NCBI GenBank assembly: GCA_965225935.1
Contig: CBDDCC010000014.1
Location: 62,001-126,000 of the forward strand
DNA: 64,000 nucleotides
Direction of reading: 5' to 3'
Origin: CALJXB01 sp965225935
Lineage (GTDB): Bacteria; Pseudomonadota; Alphaproteobacteria; Kiloniellales; JAKSDN01
The first letter of the stretch is position 1; each line of letters opens with the position of its first letter. Below are positions 45,333-64,000 of this stretch, piece after piece. The notes below the pieces were generated by a model. That model had not been told where the DNA came from and searched no databases. It worked only from the letters and a program-made list of their open reading frames with translations. Both the position numbers and the translations under genes were made by a program.

Positions 45333-45420
45333 GAACGCGCCGATCTCGCCCCGCCTCGGCGCAGGCGGGAGCGCTCGGCCGACCGGGGGCTCGCAAGTCC
45401 GGGAACCGGTCACAATGTGT

Positions 45421-45496
45421 AGGAGTGTAGCTCAACTGGCAGAGCACCGGTCTCCAAAACCGGGGGTTGGGGGTTCGAGTCCCTCCACTCCTGCCA
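45421..45496 (+). tRNA. tRNA-Trp (CCA)
   Basis: AGGAGTG pairs with CACTCCT, the anticodon arm CCGGT-CTCCAAA-ACCGG gives CCA, the T arm has GGTTCGAGTCC, and G-CCA is encoded at the end. It stands between tuf and secE. Confidence 0.95.
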
Positions 45497-45692
45497 TCAT
45501 GGCATGTGCGGGACGTGAGAGCGGATAAGGAAGCCGGCGTTCGACGCGGCGGCGGGCCTCGGCCCAAGGCGGGCGGGCGCTAGCGGCGCCGGACCGGGTT
45601 CGGTCGTGGGACGCGAGTTCGAAGGTTGAGTGCAGGGATATTGCTTCGGCGGGCGGGCGTGGCGCGCCGGTGGGACGCGAGAAGGCGGCAGC

Positions 45693-45890
45693 ATGGCGAA
45701 GATCAATCCGGGCCAGTTCGTCCGGGAGGTGCGGCAGGAGGTCTCCAAGGTCACCTGGCCGACGCGCAAGGAGACGGCGATCACCACGGGCATGGTGCTG
45801 CTCATGGTGTTCCTGGCGGCCCTCTTCTTCTTCCTGGTGGACCAGGTGCTGTCGCTGCTCGTGAAGCTGATCCTCGGTTTGGGAGGATGA
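45693..45890 (+). CDS. secE: Preprotein translocase subunit SecE
   Basis: A 65-residue, single-span SecE of the short alphaproteobacterial type. The amphipathic helix FVREVRQEVSKVTWPTRKET is the hallmark that clamps SecY, followed by the membrane helix TTGMVLLMVFLAALFFFLV. It is part of the SecYEG channel in the inner membrane. The ATG at 45693 is chosen because the SecE motif begins just after; the open frame upstream is not conserved. nusG starts six bases after its stop. Confidence 0.95.
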   Translation: MAKINPGQFVREVRQEVSKVTWPTRKETAITTGMVLLMVFLAALFFFLVDQVLSLLVKLILGLGG

Positions 45891-45895
45891 ACTAG

Positions 45896-46426
45896 ATGGC
45901 CCAGCGTTGGTACGTCGTCCATGTCTACTCGGGCTTCGAGAAGAAGGTCGCGGACTCGATCCGCGAGCAGGCCCGCCAGAAGGGCATGGAGGAGGAGTTC
46001 GAGGAGATCCTGGTGCCGACCGAGGAGGTCGTCGAGATGCGCCGCGGCCAGAAGTTCAACGCCGAGCGCAAGTTCTTCCCGGGCTACGTGCTGATCAAGA
46101 TGGAGCTGAACGACGAGACCTGGCATCTGGTCAAGGACACGCCGAAGGTGACCGGCTTCCTCGGCCCGCGCGGCCGGCCCTCGCCGATCTCCGCCGCCGA
46201 GGCCGAGCGCATCCACCACCAGGTGCAGGAGGGCGTCGAGCGGCCCAAGCCCTCGGTGGTCTTCGAGGTGGGCGAGCAGGTGCGGGTCAGCGACGGGCCC
46301 TTCACCTCCTTCAACGGCATGGTCGAGGAGGTGGACGAGGAGCGCGCCCGGCTCAAGGTGGCGGTGTCGATCTTCGGCCGCTCGACGCCGGTGGAACTGG
46401 AGTACGGCCAGGTGGAGAAGCTTTAA
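45896..46426 (+). CDS. nusG: Transcription termination/antitermination protein NusG
   Basis: A 176-residue NusG. The NGN domain (RWYVVHVYSGFEKKVADSIREQA, FFPGYVLIKMEL, PKVTGFLGPRGRPSPI) binds the RNA polymerase clamp. The KOW domain (GEQVRVSDGPFTSFNGMVEEVDEERARLKV) contacts Rho or S10. Length and motifs match other alphaproteobacterial NusG proteins. The gene follows secE closely and precedes rplK by 140 bases that hold no gene. Confidence 0.96.
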   Translation: MAQRWYVVHVYSGFEKKVADSIREQARQKGMEEEFEEILVPTEEVVEMRRGQKFNAERKFFPGYVLIKMELNDETWHLVKDTPKVTGFLGPRGRPSPISAAEAERIHHQVQEGVERPKPSVVFEVGEQVRVSDGPFTSFNGMVEEVDEERARLKVAVSIFGRSTPVELEYGQVEKL

Positions 46427-46566
46427 CGGCTGGGGCCGTCCGCGAGGGGGCCGCGAAGGCGTCTCCCGAGCGGCACGCGGCACCGGCGACTGGCGCGGGA
46501 GGCTACCCCCGGAAGTCCACGGGAGGGGCCGCACCGCGCCGCCCTGACATTGATAGGGACTGAGAG

Positions 46567-46995
46567 ATGGCGAAGAAGATAGCGGGTTACATAAAGCTGG
46601 AGATCCCGGCGGGGCAGGCCAATCCCTCGCCGCCGGTCGGTCCGGCGCTGGGCCAGCGTGGCCTCAACATCATGGAGTTCTGCAAGGCCTTCAACGCGGC
46701 GACCCAGAACATGGACCAGGGCACGCCGACGCCGGTCATCATCACGGCCTACGCGGACCGCTCCTTCTCGTTCGAGACCAAGACGCCGCCCGCCGCCTAC
46801 TTCCTGAAGAAGGCGGCCGGGCTGCCCAAGGGCTCGGGCACGGCGGGGCGCGAGGTCATCGGCAGCGTGACCATGTCCCAGGTGCGCGAGATCGCCGAGA
46901 AGAAGATGGTGGACTTGAACGCCAACGACGTGGACGCGGCGGCCAAGATCATCGCCGGCTCGGCCCGCTCCATGGGCCTGGAAGTGGTGGAGTAG
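46567..46995 (+). CDS. rplK: 50S ribosomal protein L11
   Basis: A 142-residue L11, part of the GTPase-associated centre. It has AGYIKLEIPAGQANPSPPVGPALGQRGLNIM at the start and the RNA-binding C-terminal domain with GSVTMSQVREIAEKKMVDLNAND. Its stop lies five bases before the rplA start, forming the L11 operon, which L1 normally represses by binding the leader mRNA. Confidence 0.97.
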   Translation: MAKKIAGYIKLEIPAGQANPSPPVGPALGQRGLNIMEFCKAFNAATQNMDQGTPTPVIITAYADRSFSFETKTPPAAYFLKKAAGLPKGSGTAGREVIGSVTMSQVREIAEKKMVDLNANDVDAAAKIIAGSARSMGLEVVE

Positions 46996-47000
46996 GGATC

Positions 47001-47702
47001 ATGGCACGCAAGGGAAAACGCCTCGGCAAGCTCCACGAGGGCCTCGACGCGACCCAGAGCTACGAGCTTCCGGACGCCGTCAAGATGATCAAGGAGCGCT
47101 CGGTCGCCAAGTTCGACGAGACCATCGAGATCGCCATGAACCTGGGCGTCGATCCGCGCCATGCCGACCAGAACGTGCGCGATGCCGTGGTGCTGCCCAA
47201 CGGCACCGGCCGCTCCGTGCGCGTCGCGGTCTTCGCCAAGGGCGACAAGGCCGAGGAGGCCAAGGGCGCCGGCGCCGACCTGGTAGGCGCGGACGATCTG
47301 GCCGAGCAGGTGACCGCCGGCAAGATCGACTTCGAGCGCTGCATCGCCACCCCGGACATGATGCCGGTGGTCGGCAAGCTGGGTAAGATCCTCGGCCCCC
47401 GCGGACTGATGCCCAATCCCAAGCTGGGCACGGTGACCAACGACGTGGCCGAGGCGGTGCAGGCCGCCAAGGGCGGCCAGGTGCAGTTCCGCGCCGAGAA
47501 GGCGGGCATCGTCCACGCCGGCGTGGGCAAGGCGAGCTTTTCCAACGAGGCGCTGCTGCAGAACGTGCAGGCCTTCATCGAGGCGATCAACCGGGCCAAG
47601 CCGAGCGGGGCCAAGGGCACCTACATCAAGAAGGTGTCGCTCAGCTCGACCATGGGCCCGAGCGTGAAGGTGGACGTCGCCAGCCTGGGAGCGAAGGGCT
47701 AG
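47001..47702 (+). CDS. rplA: 50S ribosomal protein L1
   Basis: A 233-residue L1 of the stalk base. It reads GKRLGKLHEGLDATQSYEL at the start and contains the conserved MMPVVGKLGKILGPRGLMPNPK stretch and GTYIKKVSLSSTMGPSVKVD near the end. It follows rplK with overlapping translational signals and is the operon's autoregulator in other bacteria. Confidence 0.97.
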   Translation: MARKGKRLGKLHEGLDATQSYELPDAVKMIKERSVAKFDETIEIAMNLGVDPRHADQNVRDAVVLPNGTGRSVRVAVFAKGDKAEEAKGAGADLVGADDLAEQVTAGKIDFERCIATPDMMPVVGKLGKILGPRGLMPNPKLGTVTNDVAEAVQAAKGGQVQFRAEKAGIVHAGVGKASFSNEALLQNVQAFIEAINRAKPSGAKGTYIKKVSLSSTMGPSVKVDVASLGAKG

Positions 47703-48014
47703 GCGGCGAGGAGACTGACGAGATGCCGCCGTCCTCGACCGAGGGCGGCGCATAGGGGCGGCGGGGCGACCCGCCGGCCCATCCTGTCCGAGACTGCAGG
47801 TGCGCGCGTCCGTTCGCGGCGCGGCTTAAGCCCCGAGGGGGCCTGCATAGACGGGAAGCGCGAAGGCTCCGGTCCCTGAAGGGACCGCCGAGGCTTGAGC
47901 TTCCGGGACAGGCGAACCGGACTTCCGGGGAGGTGTCCCGGGGGTCCACGTGCAACCGGGTCGGCCAAAGGTTTGTTGCCTTGCGGCCGGCTCAAGGAAG
48001 AGCGGAGAGCGTCC
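47703..48014 (+). promoter_or_regulatory. L10 leader region upstream of rplJ
   Basis: A 312-base GC-rich gap without a protein gene. It contains several potential stem-loops, for example around 47870-47895 (CTCCGGTCCCTGAAGGGACC) and 47896-47915. In other bacteria this position carries the L10 leader, where the L10-(L7/L12) complex binds to repress rplJL. The position and structure support it; I did not match a covariance model. Confidence 0.55.
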
Positions 48015-48533
48015 GTGGACCGAGCACAGAAAGAAGCAGCGGTTGCCGGGCTCAACCAAACCTTAGGCGAGGTCAATCTGGTCGTCGTCACCCATCAGTC
48101 GGGACTGACGGTAGCCGAGAGCATGGCCCTGCGTCGCAAGGTGCGGGAGGCCGGCGCCAGCTTCAAGGTGGCCAAGAACCGGCTCACCCGCCGCGCTCTT
48201 GAGGGCACGAAGTTCAAGGCGTTGGAGCCGCTGTTGACCGGGCCGACGGCCCTGGCCTTTTCGGAGGATCCGGTCGCGGCGGCGAAGGTTTGCGTCGAGT
48301 TCGCCAAACAGAACGAGAAGCTGACCATCGTCGGCGGCGCGCTGGGCGAGCAGTACTTGGATGTCGACGGGGTCAAGGCCCTGGCCAAGCTGCCATCGCT
48401 CGACGAGCTGCGCAGCCAGCTGATCGGCCTGGTGCAGGCCCCGGCCACCAAGGTGGCGGGCGTCCTGCAGGCCCCGGCCGGACAGCTGGCCCGCGTGTTC
48501 AACGCCTACAGCTCTCAAGGCGATGCGGCCTGA
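48015..48533 (+). CDS. rplJ: 50S ribosomal protein L10
   Basis: A 172-residue L10 that anchors the L7/L12 stalk. It starts at GTG 48015 (VDRAQKEAAVAGLNQTLGE), then VVVTHQSGLTVAESMALRRK and FKVAKNRLTRRALEGTKF. The C-terminal helix that binds L7/L12 dimers includes LDELRSQLIGLVQAPATKV. The open frame extends 40 codons upstream through the leader, but that part does not resemble L10. Confidence 0.95.
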   Translation: MDRAQKEAAVAGLNQTLGEVNLVVVTHQSGLTVAESMALRRKVREAGASFKVAKNRLTRRALEGTKFKALEPLLTGPTALAFSEDPVAAAKVCVEFAKQNEKLTIVGGALGEQYLDVDGVKALAKLPSLDELRSQLIGLVQAPATKVAGVLQAPAGQLARVFNAYSSQGDAA

Positions 48534-48578
48534 GCCGCGGACCCGAGCGGAAGTTCAAGCCAAGGAGATAGGTTAGAG

Positions 48579-48959
48579 ATGGCTGATCTGGACAAACTGG
48601 TAGACGAGTTGTCGAAGCTCACCGTCATCGAGGCGGCGGAGCTGTCGAAGAAGCTGGAAGAGGCCTGGGGCGTGTCCGCCGCGGCGCCGGTCGCGGTCGC
48701 GGCTGCGGCGCCGGCCGCGGGCGAGGCCGCCGAGGCCGAGGCCGAGAAGGACACCTTCGACGTGGTCCTGGCCGCTTTCGGCGACAAGAAGATCAACGTG
48801 ATCAAGGAAGTACGGGCGATCACCGGCCTTGGCCTCAAGGAAGCCAAGGACCTGGTCGAGGCCGCGCCGAAGCCAGTCAAGGAAGGCGTCGGCAAGGACG
48901 AGGCCGAGGAGATCAAGTCCAAGCTCGAGGGCGCTGGTGCGACGATCGAGCTCAAGTAG
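48579..48959 (+). CDS. rplL: 50S ribosomal protein L7/L12
   Basis: A 126-residue L7/L12. The N-terminal dimerisation region LDKLVDELSKLTVIEAAELSKKLEE is followed by an Ala/Pro hinge (AAAPVAVAAAAPAAGEAAEAEAE) and the factor-binding C-terminal domain FDVVLAAFGDKKINVIKEVRAITGLGLKEAKDLVE. It follows rplJ by 45 bases and completes the L10 operon before rpoB. Confidence 0.97.
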   Translation: MADLDKLVDELSKLTVIEAAELSKKLEEAWGVSAAAPVAVAAAAPAAGEAAEAEAEKDTFDVVLAAFGDKKINVIKEVRAITGLGLKEAKDLVEAAPKPVKEGVGKDEAEEIKSKLEGAGATIELK

Positions 48960-49134
48960 TTTGTGGACCGAAGTTGATCCGGGGACCCGGCCGGCGCATC
49001 GCCTCCCGAGCGGTGGCGGCGCGCCGGACGGGCGCTCCGCGTGCCGATCGCCGGGCGGCGATCACTTGGGGCCGTTCCGCGAGGCGGACGGCCGGCGTGG
49101 CTGACCTAGCCGACGTAGCAGACGAGGACGCGAG

Positions 49135-53304
<4,170 letters not shown>

Positions 53305-53382
53305 ACGTGCTCGGGCCGGCCGCGGCGCCGGCCCAGGGCGCGGGTGGACAGACGCTGCTATCTAGCGATTCGGGAGATACCG

Positions 53383-57579
<4,197 letters not shown>

Positions 57580-57591
57580 GGGTTCGTCCGC

Positions 57592-57618
57592 CCGGCCGCG
57601 GAGGTGCCGCGGCCGGGT
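57592..57618 (+). terminator. GC-rich hairpin after rpoC
   Basis: CCCGGCCGCGG pairs with CCGCGGCCGGG across AGGTG, an 11-bp perfect stem 12 bases after the rpoC stop. No T-tract follows, so it may be a Rho-dependent or weak terminator. Confidence 0.5.
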
Positions 57619-57677
57619 CGCCCTCCGGCACCTGTCGGCTTGCATTAACTGGCTGTAATGTCTGTGTTTTTCGGCCC

Positions 57678-57706
57678 TTGACGGGGTCGGGAGGCGTCAA
57701 TAGTAT
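57678..57706 (+). promoter_or_regulatory. Sigma-70 promoter of the str operon
   Basis: TTGACG at 57678-57683 and TAGTAT at 57701-57706 with a 17-bp spacer match the consensus closely. The promoter lies between rpoC and rpsL, where the str operon promoter is expected. The rest of 57580-57884 is a leader with no gene. Confidence 0.7.
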
Positions 57707-57884
57707 GCGCCGACCTTTCGGGGCTGGTGGTAGGTCCGCGCGGCCTAGACGCAGCCCTAAGTTATTGCGGGAACAGACATAGCCGAAGAACGGCGCCGAT
57801 CGGTCCGCTGGGAGCAATGCGGTTGCTCCCCCGCGGGCGTTCGCAATCGTGACATCGCCATCCGGGTGCTGAGGGTATAGCTCT

Positions 57885-58256
57885 ATGCCGACGATCAACC
57901 AGTTGATACGCAAGCCGCGGCAGCGTCCCGTGGCGCGCAACAAGGTCCCCGCGCTGGAGGCTTGCCCCCAGAAGCGCGGCGTCTGCACGCGTGTCTACAC
58001 CACGACGCCGAAGAAGCCGAACTCGGCGCTGCGCAAGGTGGCGCGGGTGCGCTTGACGAACGGCTTCGAGGTGACCAGCTACATCCCGGGCGAGGGCCAC
58101 AACCTGCAGGAGCACTCGGTGGTGATGATCCGCGGCGGACGGGTCAAGGACCTGCCCGGCGTGCGCTATCACATCATCCGCGGCACCCTCGACACCCAGG
58201 GCGTCCGCGACCGGCGCCAGCGCCGTTCCAAGTACGGCGCCAAGCGCCCCAAGTAG
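57885..58256 (+). CDS. rpsL: 30S ribosomal protein S12
   Basis: A 123-residue S12 of the decoding centre: PTINQLIRKPRQRPVARNKV, then ACPQKRGVCTRVYTTTPKKP and NSALRKVARVRLTNGFEVTS. The Lys residues whose change gives streptomycin resistance (TTPKKPNSA and GRVKDLPGV) are wild type, so sensitivity is predicted. First gene of the str operon. Confidence 0.98.
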   Translation: MPTINQLIRKPRQRPVARNKVPALEACPQKRGVCTRVYTTTPKKPNSALRKVARVRLTNGFEVTSYIPGEGHNLQEHSVVMIRGGRVKDLPGVRYHIIRGTLDTQGVRDRRQRRSKYGAKRPK

Positions 58257-58284
58257 GCCGCAAGAGGCCAGGAGGACTGCGTCC

Positions 58285-58755
58285 ATGTCGCGACGCCGCA
58301 GAGCCGAGAAGCGCGAGGTGCTGCCGGATCCCAAGTTCGGCGACCTGGTGCTCAGCAAGTTCATGAACAGCCTGATGTACGACGGCAAGAAGTCGGTCGC
58401 CGAGGGCATCGTCTACGGCGCCTTCGAGCGCATCGGCCAGCGCGGCGGCAGCGACCCGATCCGTGTTTTCCACGAGGCCCTCGACAACGTGAAGCCGGAC
58501 CTGGAGGTGCGCTCGCGCCGGGTCGGCGGCGCCACCTACCAGGTGCCGGTCGACGTGCGCGCCGACCGCGCCCAGGCGCTCGGCATCCGCTGGCTGATCG
58601 CCGCCGCGCGCGGCCGCTCCGAGGCCACCATGTCCGAGCGGCTCGCCAACGAGCTGATGGACGCCTCCAACAACCGGGGCACGGCCGTCAAGAAGCGCGA
58701 AGACACCCACCGCATGGCGGAGGCCAACAAGGCCTTCTCCCACTACCGCTGGTAA
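58285..58755 (+). CDS. rpsG: 30S ribosomal protein S7
   Basis: A 156-residue S7, the primary 16S 3'-domain binder. It begins SRRRRAEKREVLPDPKFGD and includes MNSLMYDGKKSVAEGIVYGA, RRVGGATYQVPVDVRADRA and the C-terminal KKREDTHRMAEANKAFSHYR. AGGAGG precedes the ATG. It lies between rpsL and fusA in the standard str order. Confidence 0.98.
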   Translation: MSRRRRAEKREVLPDPKFGDLVLSKFMNSLMYDGKKSVAEGIVYGAFERIGQRGGSDPIRVFHEALDNVKPDLEVRSRRVGGATYQVPVDVRADRAQALGIRWLIAAARGRSEATMSERLANELMDASNNRGTAVKKREDTHRMAEANKAFSHYRW

Positions 58756-58778
58756 CCGGGACCGCCGGAGGCTCGATC

Positions 58779-60854
<2,076 letters not shown>

Positions 60855-60928
60855 TGCCGTTCGGTTTGCTTGACGGGAATGTCCCAAGAGGATGGCCCAG
60901 TCTTAGGCGGGAATGGAGATAAGGATCG

Positions 60929-62119
<1,191 letters not shown>

Positions 62120-62133
62120 GAACGCGCCGAACT

Positions 62134-62160
62134 CGCCCCGCCCCTTTGGCGGGGCGTTTT
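62134..62160 (+). terminator. Terminator between tuf and rpsJ
   Basis: CGCCCCGCC pairs perfectly with GGCGGGGCG across a five-base loop, followed by TTTT. Only 16 bases separate it from the rpsJ start, so it acts as an attenuator or sets a low read-through into the S10 operon. Confidence 0.85.
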
Positions 62161-62176
62161 CATGGACGGATAGACG

Positions 62177-62491
<315 letters not shown>

Positions 62492-62495
62492 CCCC

Positions 62496-63365
62496 ATGAG
62501 GACCGGGCTGATCGCGCAGAAGATGGGCATGACCCGCGTCTTTACCGAGGCGGGCCAGCACGTCCCCGTCACCGTGCTGAAGGTGGACGGCTGCCAGGTG
62601 GTGGCCGTGCGCACCGAGGAGAAGGACGGCTACAGCGCCGTGCAGCTCGGCCTGGGCGCGGCCAAGGTGAAGAACATGAGCAAGGCCCGGCGCGGCCACT
62701 TCGCCAAGGCCAAGGTGGCGCCCAAGCGCAAGCTGGCCGAGTTCCGGGTCTCGCCCGACGCGCTGCTCGACGTGGGCGCGGAGCTCTCGGCCAACCACTT
62801 CGTCTCGGGCCAGTACGTGGACGCCACCGGGACCTCCATCGGCAAGGGCTTCGCCGGCGCCATGAAGCGCCACAACTTCGCCGGCCTGAGGGCCAGCCAC
62901 GGCGTCTCCATCAGCCACCGCGCCCATGGCTCGACGGGCAACAGCCAGGACCCGGGCAAGGTCTTCAAGGGCAAGAAGATGGCCGGCCACCTGGGCGACG
63001 CCCGCATCACCACACAGAACCTCGAGGTGGTCTCCACCGACGAGGCGCGCGGCCTGATCCTGGTCAAGGGATCGGTGCCGGGGTCCGAGGGCTCCTGGGT
63101 CCTGCTGCGCGACGCGGTGAAGCGCCCGGCGCCCGACGGCCTGCCGTTCCCGGCCGCCCTGCGCGAGGCCGCTGCCGCGGAGGAGAAGTCCACGAAGGAG
63201 GCGGCGCCCGAGGCCGAGACCGATCAGGACGAAGCGCCCAAAGATGAAGCCCCTGCTGCGGAAGCGTCCGAGGCCGAGGCGGCTGAGCCCGCCGAAGACA
63301 AGACGGAAGCGAGCGACGACTCTGGCAGCGACGAGGCCGGGGACAAGGACAAGAAGGACGCCTAG
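62496..63365 (+). CDS. rplC: 50S ribosomal protein L3 with an acidic C-terminal extension
   Basis: A 289-residue L3. The conserved part starts MRTGLIAQKMGMTRVFTEAG and has GFAGAMKRHNFAGLRASHG, HRAHGSTGNSQDPGKVFKGK, ending near residue 215 with LLRDAVKRPAPDGLPFPAA. The last 70 residues or so are Glu/Asp/Ala/Lys-rich low-complexity sequence (EEKSTKEAAPEAETDQDEAP, then DDSGSDEAGDKDKKDA), longer than in most L3 proteins. The ribosomal core is complete. Confidence 0.97.
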   Translation: MRTGLIAQKMGMTRVFTEAGQHVPVTVLKVDGCQVVAVRTEEKDGYSAVQLGLGAAKVKNMSKARRGHFAKAKVAPKRKLAEFRVSPDALLDVGAELSANHFVSGQYVDATGTSIGKGFAGAMKRHNFAGLRASHGVSISHRAHGSTGNSQDPGKVFKGKKMAGHLGDARITTQNLEVVSTDEARGLILVKGSVPGSEGSWVLLRDAVKRPAPDGLPFPAALREAAAAEEKSTKEAAPEAETDQDEAPKDEAPAAEASEAEAAEPAEDKTEASDDSGSDEAGDKDKKDA

Positions 63366-63368
63366 ACC

Positions 63369-63989
63369 ATGAAGTGTCCGGTCACCACCCTCGAGAACAA
63401 GAAAGCCGGCGAGATCGATCTCGCCGACGAGGTCTTCGGCGTGCCGTTGCGCCGGGACATCCTGGTGCGCGCCGTCAACTGGCAGCTCGCCAAGCGCCGG
63501 GCGGGCACCCACAAGGTCAAGGGCCGCAGCGAGATCCGGGGCTCGACCGCCAAGCGCTACCGCCAGAAGGGCACCGGCCGTGCGCGCATCGGCTCCGGCA
63601 AGGTGAGTCAGTTCCGCGGCGGCGGCCACGCCTTCGGGCCGAAGGTGCGCGACCACGGCTTCCACCTGAACAAGAAGGTCCGCAAGCTCGCCCTCAAGAC
63701 CGCCCTCTCGGCCAAGCTCGCCGACGGCAAGCTGGTGGTGCTCGAGGCGGCCAAGGCCGAGCAGCCCAAGACCGCCGATCTCGCCAAGAAGATCGCAGGG
63801 CTGGGCTGGACCTCGGCGCTGCTGATCGACGGGCCGGAGCTCGACGGCAACTTCGCGCGCGCGGCGCGCAACCTGCCGGGGCTGGACGTGCTGCCGCAGC
63901 AGGGCGCCAACGTGCACGACATCCTGCGGCGCGACACCCTGGTGTTGACCAAGAACGCGGTCGAGGCGCTGGAGGCGCGGTTGAAATGA
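63369..63989 (+). CDS. rplD: 50S ribosomal protein L4
   Basis: A 206-residue L4 lining the exit tunnel: KCPVTTLENKKAGEIDLADE, RDILVRAVNWQLAKRRAGTH, then STAKRYRQKGTGRARIGSG and HAFGPKVRDHGFHLNKKV. In other bacteria it represses the S10 operon. Its stop overlaps the next start (ATGA). Confidence 0.98.
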   Translation: MKCPVTTLENKKAGEIDLADEVFGVPLRRDILVRAVNWQLAKRRAGTHKVKGRSEIRGSTAKRYRQKGTGRARIGSGKVSQFRGGGHAFGPKVRDHGFHLNKKVRKLALKTALSAKLADGKLVVLEAAKAEQPKTADLAKKIAGLGWTSALLIDGPELDGNFARAARNLPGLDVLPQQGANVHDILRRDTLVLTKNAVEALEARLK

Positions 63990-64000
63990 GCAGAGCCCGG
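63986..64000 (+). CDS. rplW: 50S ribosomal protein L23, first codons
   Basis: An ATG at 63986 overlaps the rplD stop (ATGA) and reads MSRAR before the window ends. Its position immediately after rplD in the S10 operon is that of rplW. The product is otherwise outside the window. Confidence 0.6.

Overview
The window is a piece of a high-GC alphaproteobacterial chromosome, probably Rhodospirillales or Kiloniellales. That placement rests on the codon-dense, GC-rich core genes, a DUF2852 gene, a lone Flp pilin, and an uninterrupted tuf-secE-nusG-rplKAJL-rpoBC-rpsLG-fusA-tuf-rpsJ-rplC-rplD block. No species can be named from the sequence alone.

Left part (1-13.8 kb), ordinary chromosome: a truncated sterol-desaturase-like gene, a membrane protein, a PiuC-type dioxygenase, a methyltransferase, a DegP/HtrA protease followed by an OmpR-type two-component pair, an Flp pilin, polyphosphate kinase, a small lipoprotein, a MITE-like inverted-repeat element, a DUF2852 membrane protein and a TetR regulator. 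Two 37-38 residue single-span membrane proteins, clearly paralogous, lie at 2954-3067 and 3379-3495. Each has a CRP/FNR-like palindrome about 80-90 bases upstream. Two 19-bp palindromes suggest that the TetR protein controls both itself and the DUF2852 gene. A lower-GC patch (about 13.9-16.4 kb) holds an exported-protein gene broken by one stop codon inside its signal peptide.

Mobile element (16,836-34,832): an 18-kb element of lower GC sits in the 3' half of a tRNA-Thr(TGT) gene and is bounded by 46-bp direct repeats. It carries a tyrosine integrase, arm-type repeats near both ends, an AlpA-like regulator, a Rep-like protein of unknown family, an HK97-type head module (portal, protease, capsid, connector, HNH, large terminase, adaptor, gp10, DUF3168), two overlapping tail-assembly-chaperone frames with a good -1 slippery site, and a tape-measure gene. 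I see no tail-tube, baseplate, lysis or small-terminase gene. A GC-rich IS5-family insertion with a TTAG duplication splits the prohead protease. The element is either a decayed siphophage/GTA-like prophage or a satellite that makes its own head and borrows tail parts.

Right part (34.9-43.5 kb): an AAA ATPase, a GFA-family protein, and a putrescine group: aguB, a class III aminotransferase (spuC-like), a possible 47-residue peptide, puuA, and divergent puuB. Then comes an RlmB-type rRNA methyltransferase.

Translation/transcription block (43.6-64 kb): tRNA-Tyr, tRNA-Gly, tuf, tRNA-Trp, secE, nusG, rplK, rplA, an L10 leader, rplJ, rplL, rpoB, rpoC, a strong promoter, rpsL, rpsG, fusA, a second identical tuf, a terminator, rpsJ, rplC (with an acidic tail), rplD and the first codons of rplW.
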